This document shows, in pieces, positions 28,843 to 35,909 of a DNA stretch of 64,000 nt. Positions within the stretch are counted from its first letter, which is position 1, and each line of letters begins with the position of its first letter. The notes under the pieces are model-generated. The model searched no databases. It was not told the DNA's origin and was given only the letters and a program-made list of their open reading frames with translations. Location: NCBI GenBank assembly GCA_945865935.1, contig CAMBFI010000009.1:1-64000 (forward strand), read 5' to 3'. This DNA comes from Bordetella parapertussis (GTDB lineage: Bacteria; Pseudomonadota; Gammaproteobacteria; Burkholderiales; Burkholderiaceae_B). The translations under genes were made by a program, and so were the position numbers.

Positions 28843-29148
28843 ATGAAACCTTCACGTCGCCAGTTCATCATTTATTCATCGGCTAGTTTGGCCGGACTCG
28901 GGTTAAGCGCACAAGCGCAAGCACAAGCCATGCTCGGCGAAGCAGAGCCGGCCGCAGCGGGTCTTGGCTACAAAGAAGCTGCAACGGCAGTCGACAAAGC
29001 AAAATTTCCAAAATATGCTGCAGGTCAGGTTTGCACCAACTGCCAACTCTATGTCGCCAAATCAGCCAATGCAGGCACCTGTGCAATCTTCCCAGGCAAG
29101 CTGGTCGCAGGCCCTGGCTGGTGTAACGCCTGGGTTAAAAAAGCCTAA
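28843..29148 (+). CDS. High-potential iron-sulfur protein (HiPIP)
   Basis: Periplasmic 4Fe-4S electron carrier of 101 residues. The N terminus has a twin-arginine signal (SRRQFIIY) ending in an Ala/Gln-rich stretch. Four cluster Cys are at 64 and 67 (CTNC), 80 and 94, with the typical C-terminal PGWCNAWVKK. HiPIPs of this size serve as soluble electron donors to oxidases or photosynthetic centres in proteobacteria; here the partner is unknown, although a bd-type oxidase lies elsewhere in the window. Followed after 16 bases by a Rap1a-like gene. Confidence 0.92.
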   Translation: MKPSRRQFIIYSSASLAGLGLSAQAQAQAMLGEAEPAAAGLGYKEAATAVDKAKFPKYAAGQVCTNCQLYVAKSANAGTCAIFPGKLVAGPGWCNAWVKKA

Positions 29149-29164
29149 CTCACTGGAGAAAACA

Positions 29165-29536
29165 TTGAACAAGCACCTCACAGTACTTGGGCTTTGTTTT
29201 GGTATCGCCGGCATCGCGCCGGCGATGGCACAACAGGCCCCCAAAGCATCGACCACGACAGAACAGTATGTCGCCTACTGCAACAACAAGAGCGATATCG
29301 CTGCTCAAAACTTTTGTCATGGTTTTGGTCAGGGGGTCTACGAAACATACGTCGTGAGTCGTCATCCAAAAAATGCGCCTCACTTCGTCTGCTTACAGCC
29401 TGCGGGCGCATCACGGCAGCAATACATTGATGGTTTTGTGAAGTGGACTGCGGCCAATGCCCGCTTTAACCAGTTATCAGCCGCAGACACCATCTTGCGT
29501 TATCTAGGCGAAACGTATCCCTGCAAGCGTGGCTAA
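29165..29536 (+). CDS. Rap1a/Tai-like secreted protein (TTG start)
   Basis: Exported protein of 123 residues. I place the start at the TTG codon at 29165, six bases after GGAG, which gives a signal peptide (NKHLTVLGLCFGIAGIAPAMA) directly before the mature QQAPKAS; an ATG-only reading from 28964 would run through the HiPIP gene in another frame. The mature part has a pattern of four Cys (AYCNN, NFCHGF, FVCLQPAG, YPC) typical of the Rap1a/Tai family. Known members are immunity proteins to peptidoglycan-cleaving type VI effectors, but many relatives occur without an effector, and none is seen here. Confidence 0.72.
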   Translation: MNKHLTVLGLCFGIAGIAPAMAQQAPKASTTTEQYVAYCNNKSDIAAQNFCHGFGQGVYETYVVSRHPKNAPHFVCLQPAGASRQQYIDGFVKWTAANARFNQLSAADTILRYLGETYPCKRG

Positions 29537-29591
29537 GCCTCTTGGCTCACGCTCTGCTTAGACCGTCAATCCACGCTTTGGAATACTCATC

Positions 29592-29828
29592 ATGAATAAA
29601 ACTCTCCTCGCTTTGCCAGTATGCGCAGCCCTGCTGTTAACTGGCTGCTCCGGCATGAACACCACTCAACAACGTACGCTGTCCGGCGGTGCAATTGGCG
29701 CGGCCGCAGGCGCAGGCATCGCCCTAATCGCTGACGGCAACCCCGTTTGGGGTCTCCTCGGTGGCGCTGCAGTTGGCGCCTTAGGCGGCTATCTCTATGA
29801 CAAGCACGAAGCAAACAAGCAGCAATAG
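29592..29828 (+). CDS. Glycine-zipper lipoprotein
   Basis: Small predicted lipoprotein of 78 residues. The signal ends in the lipobox LLTGC (Cys at about 19). The mature part holds two short glycine-zipper helices, GGAIGAAAGAGIALIA and GLLGGAAVGALGGYLYD, and ends in a charged tail. This resembles Lpp- or SlyB-like envelope proteins that pack in the outer membrane. It is the third small exported-protein gene in a row after HiPIP and the Rap1a-like gene, and a strong terminator follows. Confidence 0.85.
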   Translation: MNKTLLALPVCAALLLTGCSGMNTTQQRTLSGGAIGAAAGAGIALIADGNPVWGLLGGAAVGALGGYLYDKHEANKQQ

Positions 29829-29861
29829 GGCACTAGGCCATCAGCCCTTGCGACGCAACGA

Positions 29862-29892
29862 TAAAAAGCCTCGGATTTTCTGAGGCTTTTTT
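29862..29892. terminator. Strong bidirectional rho-independent terminator
   Basis: AAAAAGCCTC (29863-29872) and GAGGCTTTTT (29882-29891) form a 10-base perfect stem with T runs on both strands. It ends the glycine-zipper gene on the plus strand and the fatty-acid-synthase-like operon on the minus strand, and so marks the border of that operon. Confidence 0.85.
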
Positions 29893-29912
29893 GTATTCGG
29901 TGCTTTGTTTAT

Positions 29913-31136
29913 TCAGCGCTTTTTGCGAGGTGCTTGCGTTTTCCAACGACGGTGGACCCACCACCACTGCTCAGGGTGCCTGACAATCAATAACTCAAGC
30001 GCTTGGTTGTAGGCTCGGGTGTTGCGCTGAATCTCCGCGCCAACATCCTCATCAATGATTGGCGTTAATGCCGGCAAGAACTCCAGTACGTGTGTGCCGT
30101 CAGGCTCACGCCACGAACAAGCGGGTATCACTGGCGCACCGGTAGCCAACGCAATGACCGCCATACTTTTATACGTTCCGGCTGCATGATCAAAGAACTC
30201 AACAGGGATACCCTCTGGGCGGCGCGCATATTGGTCAAAGGGAAACACTACTGCGTCTCCACCCTCAATCGTCTGGACAATTTCTTCCAGAGATCCACGA
30301 CGCCCCACCACACCAAAGCCTGCATCATTAAAGCGTCGGGTCAAAAAATCACTTAACCACCGCGGCTTGATTGGGCGACGCAAGAAATGAAAATGACCTT
30401 TGACTTGCGGGAAATGCTCAACACCTGCAACGGTCGAGACTTCAAAGTTTCCGAAATGCCCGGTCAAAATCAATAGGCCTTTTCCTGCCTCGAAGGCCTC
30501 AATCATGGGTGGTACGCCTAAAACACGCACCATGTTTTTCTTTTGCTCACTAGTGAGGAATCTGAATTTGATCAGTTCGGTCAGTAAAGACCAGAGGTGC
30601 CCGTAGTGCGCTTGAGCAAGCTTCTCGATTTGTGGGGAGTCTACTTTGCCGCCATACACACGCCCGAGATTCTCTAAGATCACACGACGACGATAAGGCA
30701 AGCACCGATAAATAAATTTTCCCGCCCAACTAGGCGCGATCACTTTAGGCACACGCAGCGCGACGGCTGTTGCGGTCGTCTGCGTGTGCGTCAGCGATAT
30801 TTTTATTTCAGCGACTAAATGCCTGCCTAACACGATCTCAGCCGTAGGGGTCACTTCAATATGTGGGGCGCCATACTCGTCACGACGTACGGAAAAATCC
30901 ATCGCCGTGATGGTATTGAGTGCGGTCTCAGAGGCAAAGAGCTTCAGACACGCCTCTTTTGCGGCGAACCTCGCGGCAAGGCTTGCCAAACGACCAGACC
31001 CTGCACCCGCGTCAGCGATCTCTGTTGCAGAGAACAGCTTCTCAAGGTCGTCAGGCATTGCCTCGACGAGGCGCGCAATACGGGAAATTTCGACCGTGTC
31101 GACCGCACAACCGTCGGGAAGTCTATGTTCAATCAC
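29913..31136 (-). CDS. Fused holo-ACP synthase (AcpS-like) and LpxL/HtrB-type acyltransferase
   Basis: Two-domain protein of 407 residues when started at the GTG at 31136, 14 bases after the upstream stop; a longer ATG reading from 31268 would overlap the ketosynthase-like gene by over 100 bases. Residues 1-130 are AcpS-like: AVDTVEISRI with the metal Asp13, and RFAAKEACLKLF with Glu61. Residues about 131-407 are an LpxL/HtrB-like acyltransferase with the H-x4-E motif HFGNFE (His227, Glu232). The reading frame is open through the junction. It would load phosphopantetheine onto a carrier and transfer an acyl chain to a lipid or other acceptor at the membrane. Last gene of the cluster. Confidence 0.83.
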   Translation of the reverse strand: MIEHRLPDGCAVDTVEISRIARLVEAMPDDLEKLFSATEIADAGAGSGRLASLAARFAAKEACLKLFASETALNTITAMDFSVRRDEYGAPHIEVTPTAEIVLGRHLVAEIKISLTHTQTTATAVALRVPKVIAPSWAGKFIYRCLPYRRRVILENLGRVYGGKVDSPQIEKLAQAHYGHLWSLLTELIKFRFLTSEQKKNMVRVLGVPPMIEAFEAGKGLLILTGHFGNFEVSTVAGVEHFPQVKGHFHFLRRPIKPRWLSDFLTRRFNDAGFGVVGRRGSLEEIVQTIEGGDAVVFPFDQYARRPEGIPVEFFDHAAGTYKSMAVIALATGAPVIPACSWREPDGTHVLEFLPALTPIIDEDVGAEIQRNTRAYNQALELLIVRHPEQWWWVHRRWKTQAPRKKR

Positions 31137-31150
31137 TGCGTCAGCCGAAG

Positions 31151-32422
31151 TTAGCGGACTGCACGCAGCAACACTGCGGCGTTGGTGCCAGCAAAACCTC
31201 TGCACAACACGAGGACGACATCGCTGCGCGTTGGACGCGTTTGCTGTGTGACGTTCAGACCGGCGCATGACGGTGCCAACTGCCCAAGGCTTGCAACACC
31301 AGGCACGACACCACGCCGCGCCGCCTCAAGGCCAATCGCAATATCAACCAAGCCAGACGAAGCAAACAAGTGCCCGATCGACCATTTATTGGCGGTCACC
31401 GGAGGCATGTCTTGACCAAAGACTTTTCGCAACGCAGCGGCCTCAGAGGCATCTGATTGTTCGGTTCCGTTGCCGTGCGCCACGATCATTCCCACCTCGG
31501 CGGGCATCAGGCCCGCATCGCTCAAAGCGAGTTCGATCGCACGACTTAACCCGTCGCCGTCAGAGCGGATACAAAATAGGCCTTCACCCTCGGAGGCATC
31601 CCCACCGCCAAGGTACTCGCCCAGAATCGTCGCACCACGCTCTTTTGCACTCGCCTCGGTTTCGAGTACCAATGCGGCGGCACCTTCACCCAATAAACAG
31701 CCATCGTGGCGAGAATCAAAAGGACGCAAGACGTCTTTGGAGACCAAGCCAACACGATCGAGATAAAGCAAGGTTTGTGGCTCAATGGGTGCGTCGTGCG
31801 CGATGGCAACAACCCGCTGAGCATCGCCTTCGCGCAAGGCCCAAGCGCTTTCGACGACGGCAAGAATCCCGCTGGTTGTGTGGTTGGTAATACAACCGTT
31901 CGGACCCTTAAGCCGATTGCGAATGCTCACGTGACACAACACATTATTGGGTAAAGAGCGCAACAACCACATCGGGTTCACGGTATTCGAGAGCTCTTTA
32001 CCAAAGGTCTCAAGACTCTCGCCGCTTTCAGCCATCAAAGGAAAGAAGTCATAACTCACTTCGAACGCACCGCCACCAGACCCGACGTAGCAGCCTGTCT
32101 GATCTGCGTACTGGGCCGCAACGGATTCATCGAGCGCTTGTGTATACGCAGGCAATCCCGCCTGCTCGATCGCCTGCGTGCCGGCGTAAATACCAAATAC
32201 ATCAGAGCGGCGCACAAGCTTTAGTAATTTTCGGTCTCCGAGCAGTTTGCCGCCGTTGTAATCTAAGACCTCAGCCACTAGACCATTTGGCCATTTCTCG
32301 GTGTCCCAGCTTGCGCACGGCGCAAACATCGAACGACCCGCTAACAAGGTGTCGACGATGGCAGATGGATCAAACCCCGCTGCGCAAATGGCGCTATTTC
32401 CGGTGATGACGATTCGACTCAT
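31151..32422 (-). CDS. Ketosynthase-like protein with Cys-to-Thr change (chain-length-factor-like)
   Basis: Ketoacyl-synthase fold protein of 423 residues with start at 32422 (MSRIVITGNSAICAAG), preceded by AGGACGG; a start at 32485 would overlap the upstream gene. The two active-site His are present (VAHGNGT, His316; SIGHLF, His351), but the nucleophile position reads NHTTSG instead of TACASG, giving Thr182 in place of Cys. This is like the chain-length factor of polyketide or aryl-polyene systems, where the partner of a ketosynthase lacks the Cys. It follows the intact ketosynthase by five bases. A heterodimer is inferred. Confidence 0.82.
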   Translation of the reverse strand: MSRIVITGNSAICAAGFDPSAIVDTLLAGRSMFAPCASWDTEKWPNGLVAEVLDYNGGKLLGDRKLLKLVRRSDVFGIYAGTQAIEQAGLPAYTQALDESVAAQYADQTGCYVGSGGGAFEVSYDFFPLMAESGESLETFGKELSNTVNPMWLLRSLPNNVLCHVSIRNRLKGPNGCITNHTTSGILAVVESAWALREGDAQRVVAIAHDAPIEPQTLLYLDRVGLVSKDVLRPFDSRHDGCLLGEGAAALVLETEASAKERGATILGEYLGGGDASEGEGLFCIRSDGDGLSRAIELALSDAGLMPAEVGMIVAHGNGTEQSDASEAAALRKVFGQDMPPVTANKWSIGHLFASSGLVDIAIGLEAARRGVVPGVASLGQLAPSCAGLNVTQQTRPTRSDVVLVLCRGFAGTNAAVLLRAVR

Positions 32423-32427
32423 TTCAG

Positions 32428-33741
32428 TTACCGTCCTGCGGCGATCAGGGCCGCGGTTTCTTCGGGGTTTCGCAAGGCCAAGCAACTGTTGCTGCCGCCA
32501 AATCCTAGGGAATTGGACAAGGCCATGCCAATACGCGCCGCGCGCGGCACATCGCGCACAATATCCACATCACAGTCCGGATCTAATTGCTCGAGGTTGG
32601 CATTCGGAGGCATCAGGCTGTCACGAATCGCTAAAGCGCAGATGCCGGCCTCGACTGCGCCTGCGGCTGCAATCAAATGCCCCATCACACTCTTGGTTGA
32701 ACTGACACCCACTTCTTTAACGCGTCCCTCAAACACCTCGTTCACGGCCGCGCACTCGCTGCGATCATTCATCGGTGTGGAGGTGCCGTGTGCATTTAAA
32801 TAATCAATGTCGGTAGCAAGCGCGCCGGCATCGGCGATTGCACGGCGCATTGCTTGAATCGGACCATCGCCAGACGGGTGCGAATCGGTAATCCGATAAG
32901 AAGACAGAGAGTTGCCATCGCCAGCGAGTTCGGCATAGATTGTTGCGCCACGCTGAACGGCGCTATTCCACTCTTCGAGCACCAGAAAACCCGCCCCCTC
33001 TCCGAGCAAAAAGCCATTACGCGTCAGATCGAAGGGACGACTCGCACGCTCCGGATTGTCGTTATCCGGCGACACGGCTGACAACAGACAAAATCCTGAG
33101 AGCCCAACCGGCGAAATCATTGAATCAAAACCACCGGTGAGCACTCGGTCAGCCACACCTCTGCGAATCAAACGCAGCGCCGTACCAACCGCTTGCCCAC
33201 CCGACGCACACGCGGTATGAACGGTCGATGCATAGCCCCGAATACCAAACCGTCGCAACAATAACGAAATACCAGCCGTTGACAAACTGCGGCTAAACGC
33301 CATCACGTCGTTGGCGACGGGTTCCTCAAGAATACCGTTTGCCTGAAAATCACCCTCGGGGGCGGCCGCTTTTTGTATCGCCGCAATATCAGAATGCGCG
33401 ACCGTCATCATCCCCGCACCCACGACGCAACCCCAGCGTGTTGCATCTTGGTGGTTGGGACGAATGCCGGCGTCCGCAATCGCTTGATCCGCTGCAGCCA
33501 ACGCGAAACGATGCGCCCGGCTGGTGTACTTGAGTAACTTCAGATCGTCGATGGGTGGCAGACTATCAAAGCCTTTCACCTCCGCGGCGATGCGCGTAGA
33601 GAATCCTGAGGCATCAAACAACGTGATGGGCCCACCGCAACCTTTAGCAGCCTTGATGCGCGCCCATGTGGAGGCAACATCTAGCCCCGCGGGAGTCACG
33701 AGGCCAATACCTGTAATCGCTACGCGACGTCTTGCGGTCAT
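32428..33741 (-). CDS. Beta-ketoacyl-ACP synthase (KAS II-type, intact active site)
   Basis: Elongating ketosynthase of 437 residues. The Cys-His-His triad is intact: Cys178 in HTACASGG, His318 in NAHGTSTPMND and His355 in STKSVMGHL. The C-terminal NSLGFGGSNSCL is the usual end of the fold. It would condense malonyl-ACP with the growing chain on the local carrier protein. It overlaps the dehydratase gene upstream by four bases (ATGA) and precedes the Thr-containing ketosynthase-like protein, its likely partner. Confidence 0.9.
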   Translation of the reverse strand: MTARRRVAITGIGLVTPAGLDVASTWARIKAAKGCGGPITLFDASGFSTRIAAEVKGFDSLPPIDDLKLLKYTSRAHRFALAAADQAIADAGIRPNHQDATRWGCVVGAGMMTVAHSDIAAIQKAAAPEGDFQANGILEEPVANDVMAFSRSLSTAGISLLLRRFGIRGYASTVHTACASGGQAVGTALRLIRRGVADRVLTGGFDSMISPVGLSGFCLLSAVSPDNDNPERASRPFDLTRNGFLLGEGAGFLVLEEWNSAVQRGATIYAELAGDGNSLSSYRITDSHPSGDGPIQAMRRAIADAGALATDIDYLNAHGTSTPMNDRSECAAVNEVFEGRVKEVGVSSTKSVMGHLIAAAGAVEAGICALAIRDSLMPPNANLEQLDPDCDVDIVRDVPRAARIGMALSNSLGFGGSNSCLALRNPEETAALIAAGR

Positions 33742-34619
33742 GCGGCTTCTCCGGAGTCTGGCGCAAAAAACATTTTGGCACCAGCAATTGTGCGGCCATT
33801 CGCTGATGCGCCGACTTTAATCAAAATAGGTTCAAGATCCTCTTGGCTGGGACTGGCCTGTTCTGCAGACAAGACAAGCGAAGCGCCAGGCGCGGTGAAC
33901 GCCCTCACTTTGACGTTGGTAATGCGAGAGACTCGCACGGGGCCACCCGCGGCAGCTTCGGCCAAACGCTGAGCGAGCTGTTGCTGTGCATACAGTAACA
34001 AGGTGGCCGGATAAACCGGGCGCGAGGGAAAATGATCTTCAAAGAACGCAGCGACTTGCGGAACCGTCAAAGTGGCTTCCAGGCGGTAAGCGCGATCGGA
34101 GGGTCGGTCTGCGAGATCCGGCAACGGTACACCCGCAAACGCACCGGGAGGACGTCCAACCGTCTTGAGTAACTCGAAGTCGGCCGCCAGCGCGGCGGGC
34201 GCGTCAAACTCGTGGATATCGAGCATTGACCCTAACGTGTCCTGCAGTTCGAGTATCAGCCTTCCGTCAACCAGCGCACGGCCCTTGTAGGTAATCGACT
34301 CCGCGTCGCAGGATTCAATGTCGACTATCAGCTCAAGGGTATCGCCTGGCCTGGGCAGACTGTGCATCCGCGTATCGCCCGCCAGCGCAGCGACCGGTCT
34401 GTGCGTAAACCCCACAGACGACATCGCTACCCACGCCGCAAGCTGACCGATGGCTTCAGCCACCAGACTGACGGGGAAAAGCGAAACTGTAGGTGGGATG
34501 GTGTAGAGGCCGCTCACCCGCGCAACCCCTTCTATCTTGGTAATACGGTCGACGAACGAAAAAGCTGCGAAGCGACCGGTTGGCGAGGCCTTGGCGGCGC
34601 TCGCCCTGTCGAGAACCAT
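33738..34619 (-). CDS. Double-hotdog dehydratase-like protein
   Basis: Protein of 293 residues with two tandem FabZ/FabA-like hotdog domains (about 15-135 and 175-290). The C-terminal domain has the catalytic His196 in FEDHFPSRPVYPATL, but the acidic partner position reads Tyr210. The N-terminal domain has no such His but keeps the acidic residue, Glu55 in SLVAEAIGQLAA. In FabA/FabZ the active site is built across two hotdogs, His from one and Asp/Glu from the other, so the two domains here could form exactly one site. It would dehydrate 3-hydroxyacyl-ACP. Overlaps the neighbouring genes on both sides (TGATG with the ACP gene, ATGA with the ketosynthase). Confidence 0.82.
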   Translation of the reverse strand: MVLDRASAAKASPTGRFAAFSFVDRITKIEGVARVSGLYTIPPTVSLFPVSLVAEAIGQLAAWVAMSSVGFTHRPVAALAGDTRMHSLPRPGDTLELIVDIESCDAESITYKGRALVDGRLILELQDTLGSMLDIHEFDAPAALAADFELLKTVGRPPGAFAGVPLPDLADRPSDRAYRLEATLTVPQVAAFFEDHFPSRPVYPATLLLYAQQQLAQRLAEAAAGGPVRVSRITNVKVRAFTAPGASLVLSAEQASPSQEDLEPILIKVGASANGRTIAGAKMFFAPDSGEAA

Positions 34620-35047
34620 CAGCCAGCGGCTTGTGATGCACGCTGAGCGCGGATCACGAGCTTGCAGAAGGTTTCTGGCGTGTATAAACGTGCGATGTGA
34701 TCCACACGCATCGGAGTTTTAAAGCGCGAAGCGTCGATTTCAGACAAATATTCGCGCAGGCGAGCCAACCCTTTTTCAGTCAGGATGCCGTTTTCTTCGA
34801 AATCGGCCACCGACATGTCGCCGCGGACATCTTCAATGATCTTGCCACGGGGCACTTTGATTTTGAAGGCGCGCTCGAGGCGAAACACCATATCAAGGAA
34901 ATCGATCGATTCGGCATCCAGCCCTTCGATCAGCGAGACGTCGAGCTTGATGTCCTCGATATCGCAGCCTAGTGCATCGGCCATCGTTTTTTGGACGGTT
35001 GGAAAAACCGCCATAATTTCTTCTTTCGAGATGACTGCTTCAGCCAT
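34619..35047 (-). CDS. Acyl carrier protein with C-terminal extension
   Basis: Carrier protein of 142 residues. The phosphopantetheine Ser is Ser47 in GLDAESIDFLDMVFRLE, and the surrounding helices match ACP. A normal ACP is about 80 residues; this one has about 60 more at the C terminus, ending in a basic segment (HIARLYTPETFCKLVIRAQ), which may dock it to a partner. GGAG lies six bases before the start. It is separated from fabG by 98 bases that include a hairpin, and overlaps the dehydratase gene by one base. The fused AcpS domain in the last gene is its likely activator. Confidence 0.88.
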   Translation of the reverse strand: MAEAVISKEEIMAVFPTVQKTMADALGCDIEDIKLDVSLIEGLDAESIDFLDMVFRLERAFKIKVPRGKIIEDVRGDMSVADFEENGILTEKGLARLREYLSEIDASRFKTPMRVDHIARLYTPETFCKLVIRAQRASQAAG

Positions 35048-35114
35048 GATTTACTCCAAATGTGAGTCAACGCGCGTCATTTTAACCCAAGTATCAGGGA
35101 AACCCCGCCCCGAA

Positions 35115-35145
35115 GAGGCTGGGTCTCGAGTCGGAAACGAGCCTC
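35115..35145 (-). terminator. Possible hairpin between the ketoreductase and ACP genes
   Basis: GAGGCT (35115-35120) can pair with AGCCTC (35140-35145) directly after the ketoreductase stop. There is no clear T run on the minus strand. It may stabilise the upstream part of the message or attenuate it rather than end transcription. Confidence 0.3.
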
Positions 35146-35904
35146 CTACCCCATTTTAAAGCCACCATCCACGTACAGGACCTGTCCCGTCACATAACTA
35201 GCCAGATCGGAGACTAAAAAACCGACTGCATTCGCGATATCTTGCGCCTGCCCGTAGCGCTTGAGCAGAATGTTGCGCTTGACTTCATCATCAGCCAGAT
35301 CACGCACTTGCTGAGACATTTCGGTTTCAATCACCCCGGGCGCCACCGCATTCACCAAAATTTTGCGCGGTGCCAGCTCGACTGCCAGGGCACGCGTCAA
35401 GGCATCGACCGCCCCTTTGCTCGCCGCGTAATTAGCTTGCCCTCGGCCTGCCTTATTGCCAGCCACCGACGACAAATTCACAATACGGCCAGCCCGCTGA
35501 GACATCATGTAGGGAATCACCGGGCGCGTCACATTAAAGATGCCACCAACGTTGGTGTTGAGTACGTCAGCAATCTCGTCGTCCTCCATGGCGGCCATCA
35601 GGTTGTCACGCACGATCCCGGCGTTGTTCACCAAGATATCAATCCGCTCACAGCGCTCGGCCACGGCCTCAACCGCCGCCACGCACGCTGCAGAGTCGCT
35701 GACGTCAACCTGCATGGCAGTGGCTTGCCCGCCCGCAGCGCGCACGCCGGCTACGACCTCGTCCGCCGCAGCCTGATTGCCCCGATAAAAGAACGTCACG
35801 TTTGCGCCCTGGCCGGCTAATAGTTCGACAATCGCACGACCAATACCACGCGAGCCACCGGTGACGATTGCCACCTTGCCAGAAAGTCCTGATTCAAATG
35901 CCAT
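35146..35904 (-). CDS. fabG: 3-oxoacyl-ACP reductase (FabG type) of the second FAS cluster
   Basis: NADPH-dependent ketoreductase of 252 residues that would reduce 3-oxoacyl-ACP to 3-hydroxyacyl-ACP. The nucleotide site is VTGGSRGIG, the NNAG motif is at 93-96, and the catalytic Tyr159/Lys163 lie in QANYAASKGAVDALTR, all standard for FabG. It follows the enoyl reductase gene by five bases. Because the window does not show the housekeeping fab genes, I cannot say whether this is the only fabG in the genome, but its place in the cluster points to a dedicated role. Confidence 0.88.
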   Translation of the reverse strand: MAFESGLSGKVAIVTGGSRGIGRAIVELLAGQGANVTFFYRGNQAAADEVVAGVRAAGGQATAMQVDVSDSAACVAAVEAVAERCERIDILVNNAGIVRDNLMAAMEDDEIADVLNTNVGGIFNVTRPVIPYMMSQRAGRIVNLSSVAGNKAGRGQANYAASKGAVDALTRALAVELAPRKILVNAVAPGVIETEMSQQVRDLADDEVKRNILLKRYGQAQDIANAVGFLVSDLASYVTGQVLYVDGGFKMG

Positions 35905-35909
35905 CGTAA

